Origin: Polydactylus sextarius
Taxonomy: Eukaryota > Chordata > Actinopteri > Polynemidae
Assembly (NCBI GenBank): GCA_016801845.1
Contig: CM028926.1
Span: forward strand, 6,918,501 to 6,982,500
Length of the DNA stretch: 64,000 bases
Direction of reading: 5' to 3'
The notes below the pieces were generated by a model that saw nothing but the letters and a program-made list of their open reading frames with translations, was not told the origin of the DNA and ran no database searches. This document shows positions 62,731 through 64,000 of this stretch, in pieces (within the stretch, counting starts at the first letter, position 1; each line of letters opens with the position of its first letter). The position numbers and the translations under genes are program-made.

Positions 62731-64000
62731 CTGAAAACACATGTACAGTGACCCAGAGGCATATTATGAGTTGAAAGGTGGCCACAACATGTGACTTTTA
62801 TTGTTGTAATGAAACACATGTAACATCTGATGCATGGAGACAAAGAGCACTTTGCGAACCCCTCTCCTCCTGACATCTGCAGAGTGGTGGTGCCAACATC
62901 CACTGCCAGGGCATGCCACAGAGAAGGCTCTCAGCCTCACACATGGCCTTGCAGCTACAAGCCTTATGAGGGGGTAAATACAATAACAGGGGGACCCCTG
63001 GCTGCCGTGGCACCCCCTGCTGCAGGGCAGCATAACATTGACCCTCAGCAGTTTCTGTCGTTGCGTGAAATCTCATCAAACTGTTCCCCACTGCTCCGCT
63101 AATGACTGTAATAGAGTCTGCCCCGACCTCAGTGGATTCTACTGTGAATCCGTCAGCAATCTGACACATATGGGAATTCACCTATGGGGTTTTCTGAAAA
63201 GATGCTGATTGTGGCACCTGTCTTTGTCTCACAGTCTCAGATTAACTGTCTGAGAAAGTCCTGGCACAGACAGGACACGGTGCACAGCATGGAGAGCTCT
63301 AATGGTTACAAACACACATGCACACACGCATATACACAAGGACAGAGACACACACAGATGGGGTGTGGAATGGCTGCTGTTGTGAGGGGAAAAAAAGAGC
63401 TGAAGTGATTTGAGTGCATTTCAGATGCTGGGGCCTCCTGCCTTACTTGGAGTGAAGAAGGCCAATATTGGCAACAGTTACAGGGGCACTGGGGGGGCTG
63501 AGGGAGGACTGAGGGGGGCATTCTGGAAAACAGAGTAAGTGGCAGACAGTGCAATCTGTTCATGGGAGCCCAGTCTCAACGCAGCATGAAAGCTAACTTC
63601 AACACAAGAACTTAAGTGAAAAATCCTTTATCGTTGAAGAAAAACAGCAGCAAAACTGTGGTGTCCTTGTTTAGGTGCTATGTTGGAAGGGATTACCCCT
63701 TAATTAAAAAAAAAACAAGAAATATTTGGAATGTGCCCTTTGATGTTTTATTTGGTTGAAAAGGGACACAAAACAAATGCACATTGCATATATGTTTGGT
63801 AGACTTTAATTTTACAAATTAAATAGGACAAGTGTTTATGAAATGCAGTGTACGAACTTAAAACTATGTGACTGGCTGAACTTTTTTGAACCGCAGAGCC
63901 ATCTGTGTGCAGATGGCTGTGGCCACAAGAAGAGGAAAGTTTGCCAAAGAATGAAACTGATTAAGTTTGGTAATCCCCAACTTTTCATTTTCCACCACAA
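62731..64000 (-). other. robo2: robo2 intron sequence upstream of the last coding exon
   Basis: No securely identified exon. A 76-nt stretch at 63441-63516 has acceptor and donor consensus, but its phase does not fit the 62730 acceptor. A CTCF-like word lies at 63007-63024. The remaining open frames are not Robo-like. Confidence 0.5.
63007..63024 (-). promoter_or_regulatory. candidate CTCF-like site in robo2 intron
   Basis: Sense reading contains GCAGCAGGGGGTGCCACG, close to the CTCF core CCAGCAGGGGGCGC with two mismatches. Consensus match only. Confidence 0.25.

Noticed and set aside
62798..63181. 127-codon - strand open frame upstream of the last robo2 coding exon
   Set aside because: Sequence is not Robo-like and is not joined by a credible donor to the exon at 62730.

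Overview
This is vertebrate genomic DNA, most likely from a teleost fish. Short coding blocks with GT/AG borders are scattered over tens of kilobases and separated by AT-rich introns and microsatellites. The proteins read as fish orthologues of two neuronal guidance receptors. Introns are only 0.1-5.3 kb and recognisable mobile DNA is scarce, which suggests a compact, percomorph-like genome. The species call is inference.

Bases 452-35811 on the + strand hold the last 26 coding exons of robo1 (roundabout 1). The exons join with no phase conflict into 4,401 nt, or 1,466 residues plus a stop. They encode the end of Ig2, Ig3-Ig5, three fibronectin-III domains, one transmembrane helix and a cytoplasmic tail with the conserved CC0, CC1, CC2 and CC3 motifs. 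The signal peptide, Ig1 and most of Ig2 lie before the window. The 3'UTR runs to about 37.1 kb and has two usable polyadenylation signals, Pumilio sites and a perfect 8-mer site for miR-218.

Bases 37.1-58.9 kb are intergenic, and I recognise no protein-coding gene there. They contain a small, very CpG-rich block near 39.1-39.4 kb with CRE, E2F and ETS consensus sites beside a (TG)54 repeat. They also contain a tandem array of tRNA-like repeat units at 53.96-54.62 kb, several microsatellites and long AT-rich stretches.

Bases 58.9-64.0 kb on the - strand hold the 3' end of robo2. There is a roughly 3.2 kb 3'UTR, also with a perfect miR-218 8-mer and Pumilio sites. A terminal exon supplies only the last two bases of the stop codon, and the last substantial coding exon is at 62536-62730. 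The rest of robo2 lies beyond the window.

The two paralogues are therefore tail to tail, as ROBO2 and ROBO1 are in the human genome, with only about 22 kb between their 3' ends here. Both encode receptors for Slit ligands that control axon repulsion and midline crossing. Their 3'UTRs share the miR-218 target site; in vertebrates miR-218 is produced from introns of the SLIT2/SLIT3 ligand genes, so the ligand-to-receptor feedback loop appears to be preserved in this genome.
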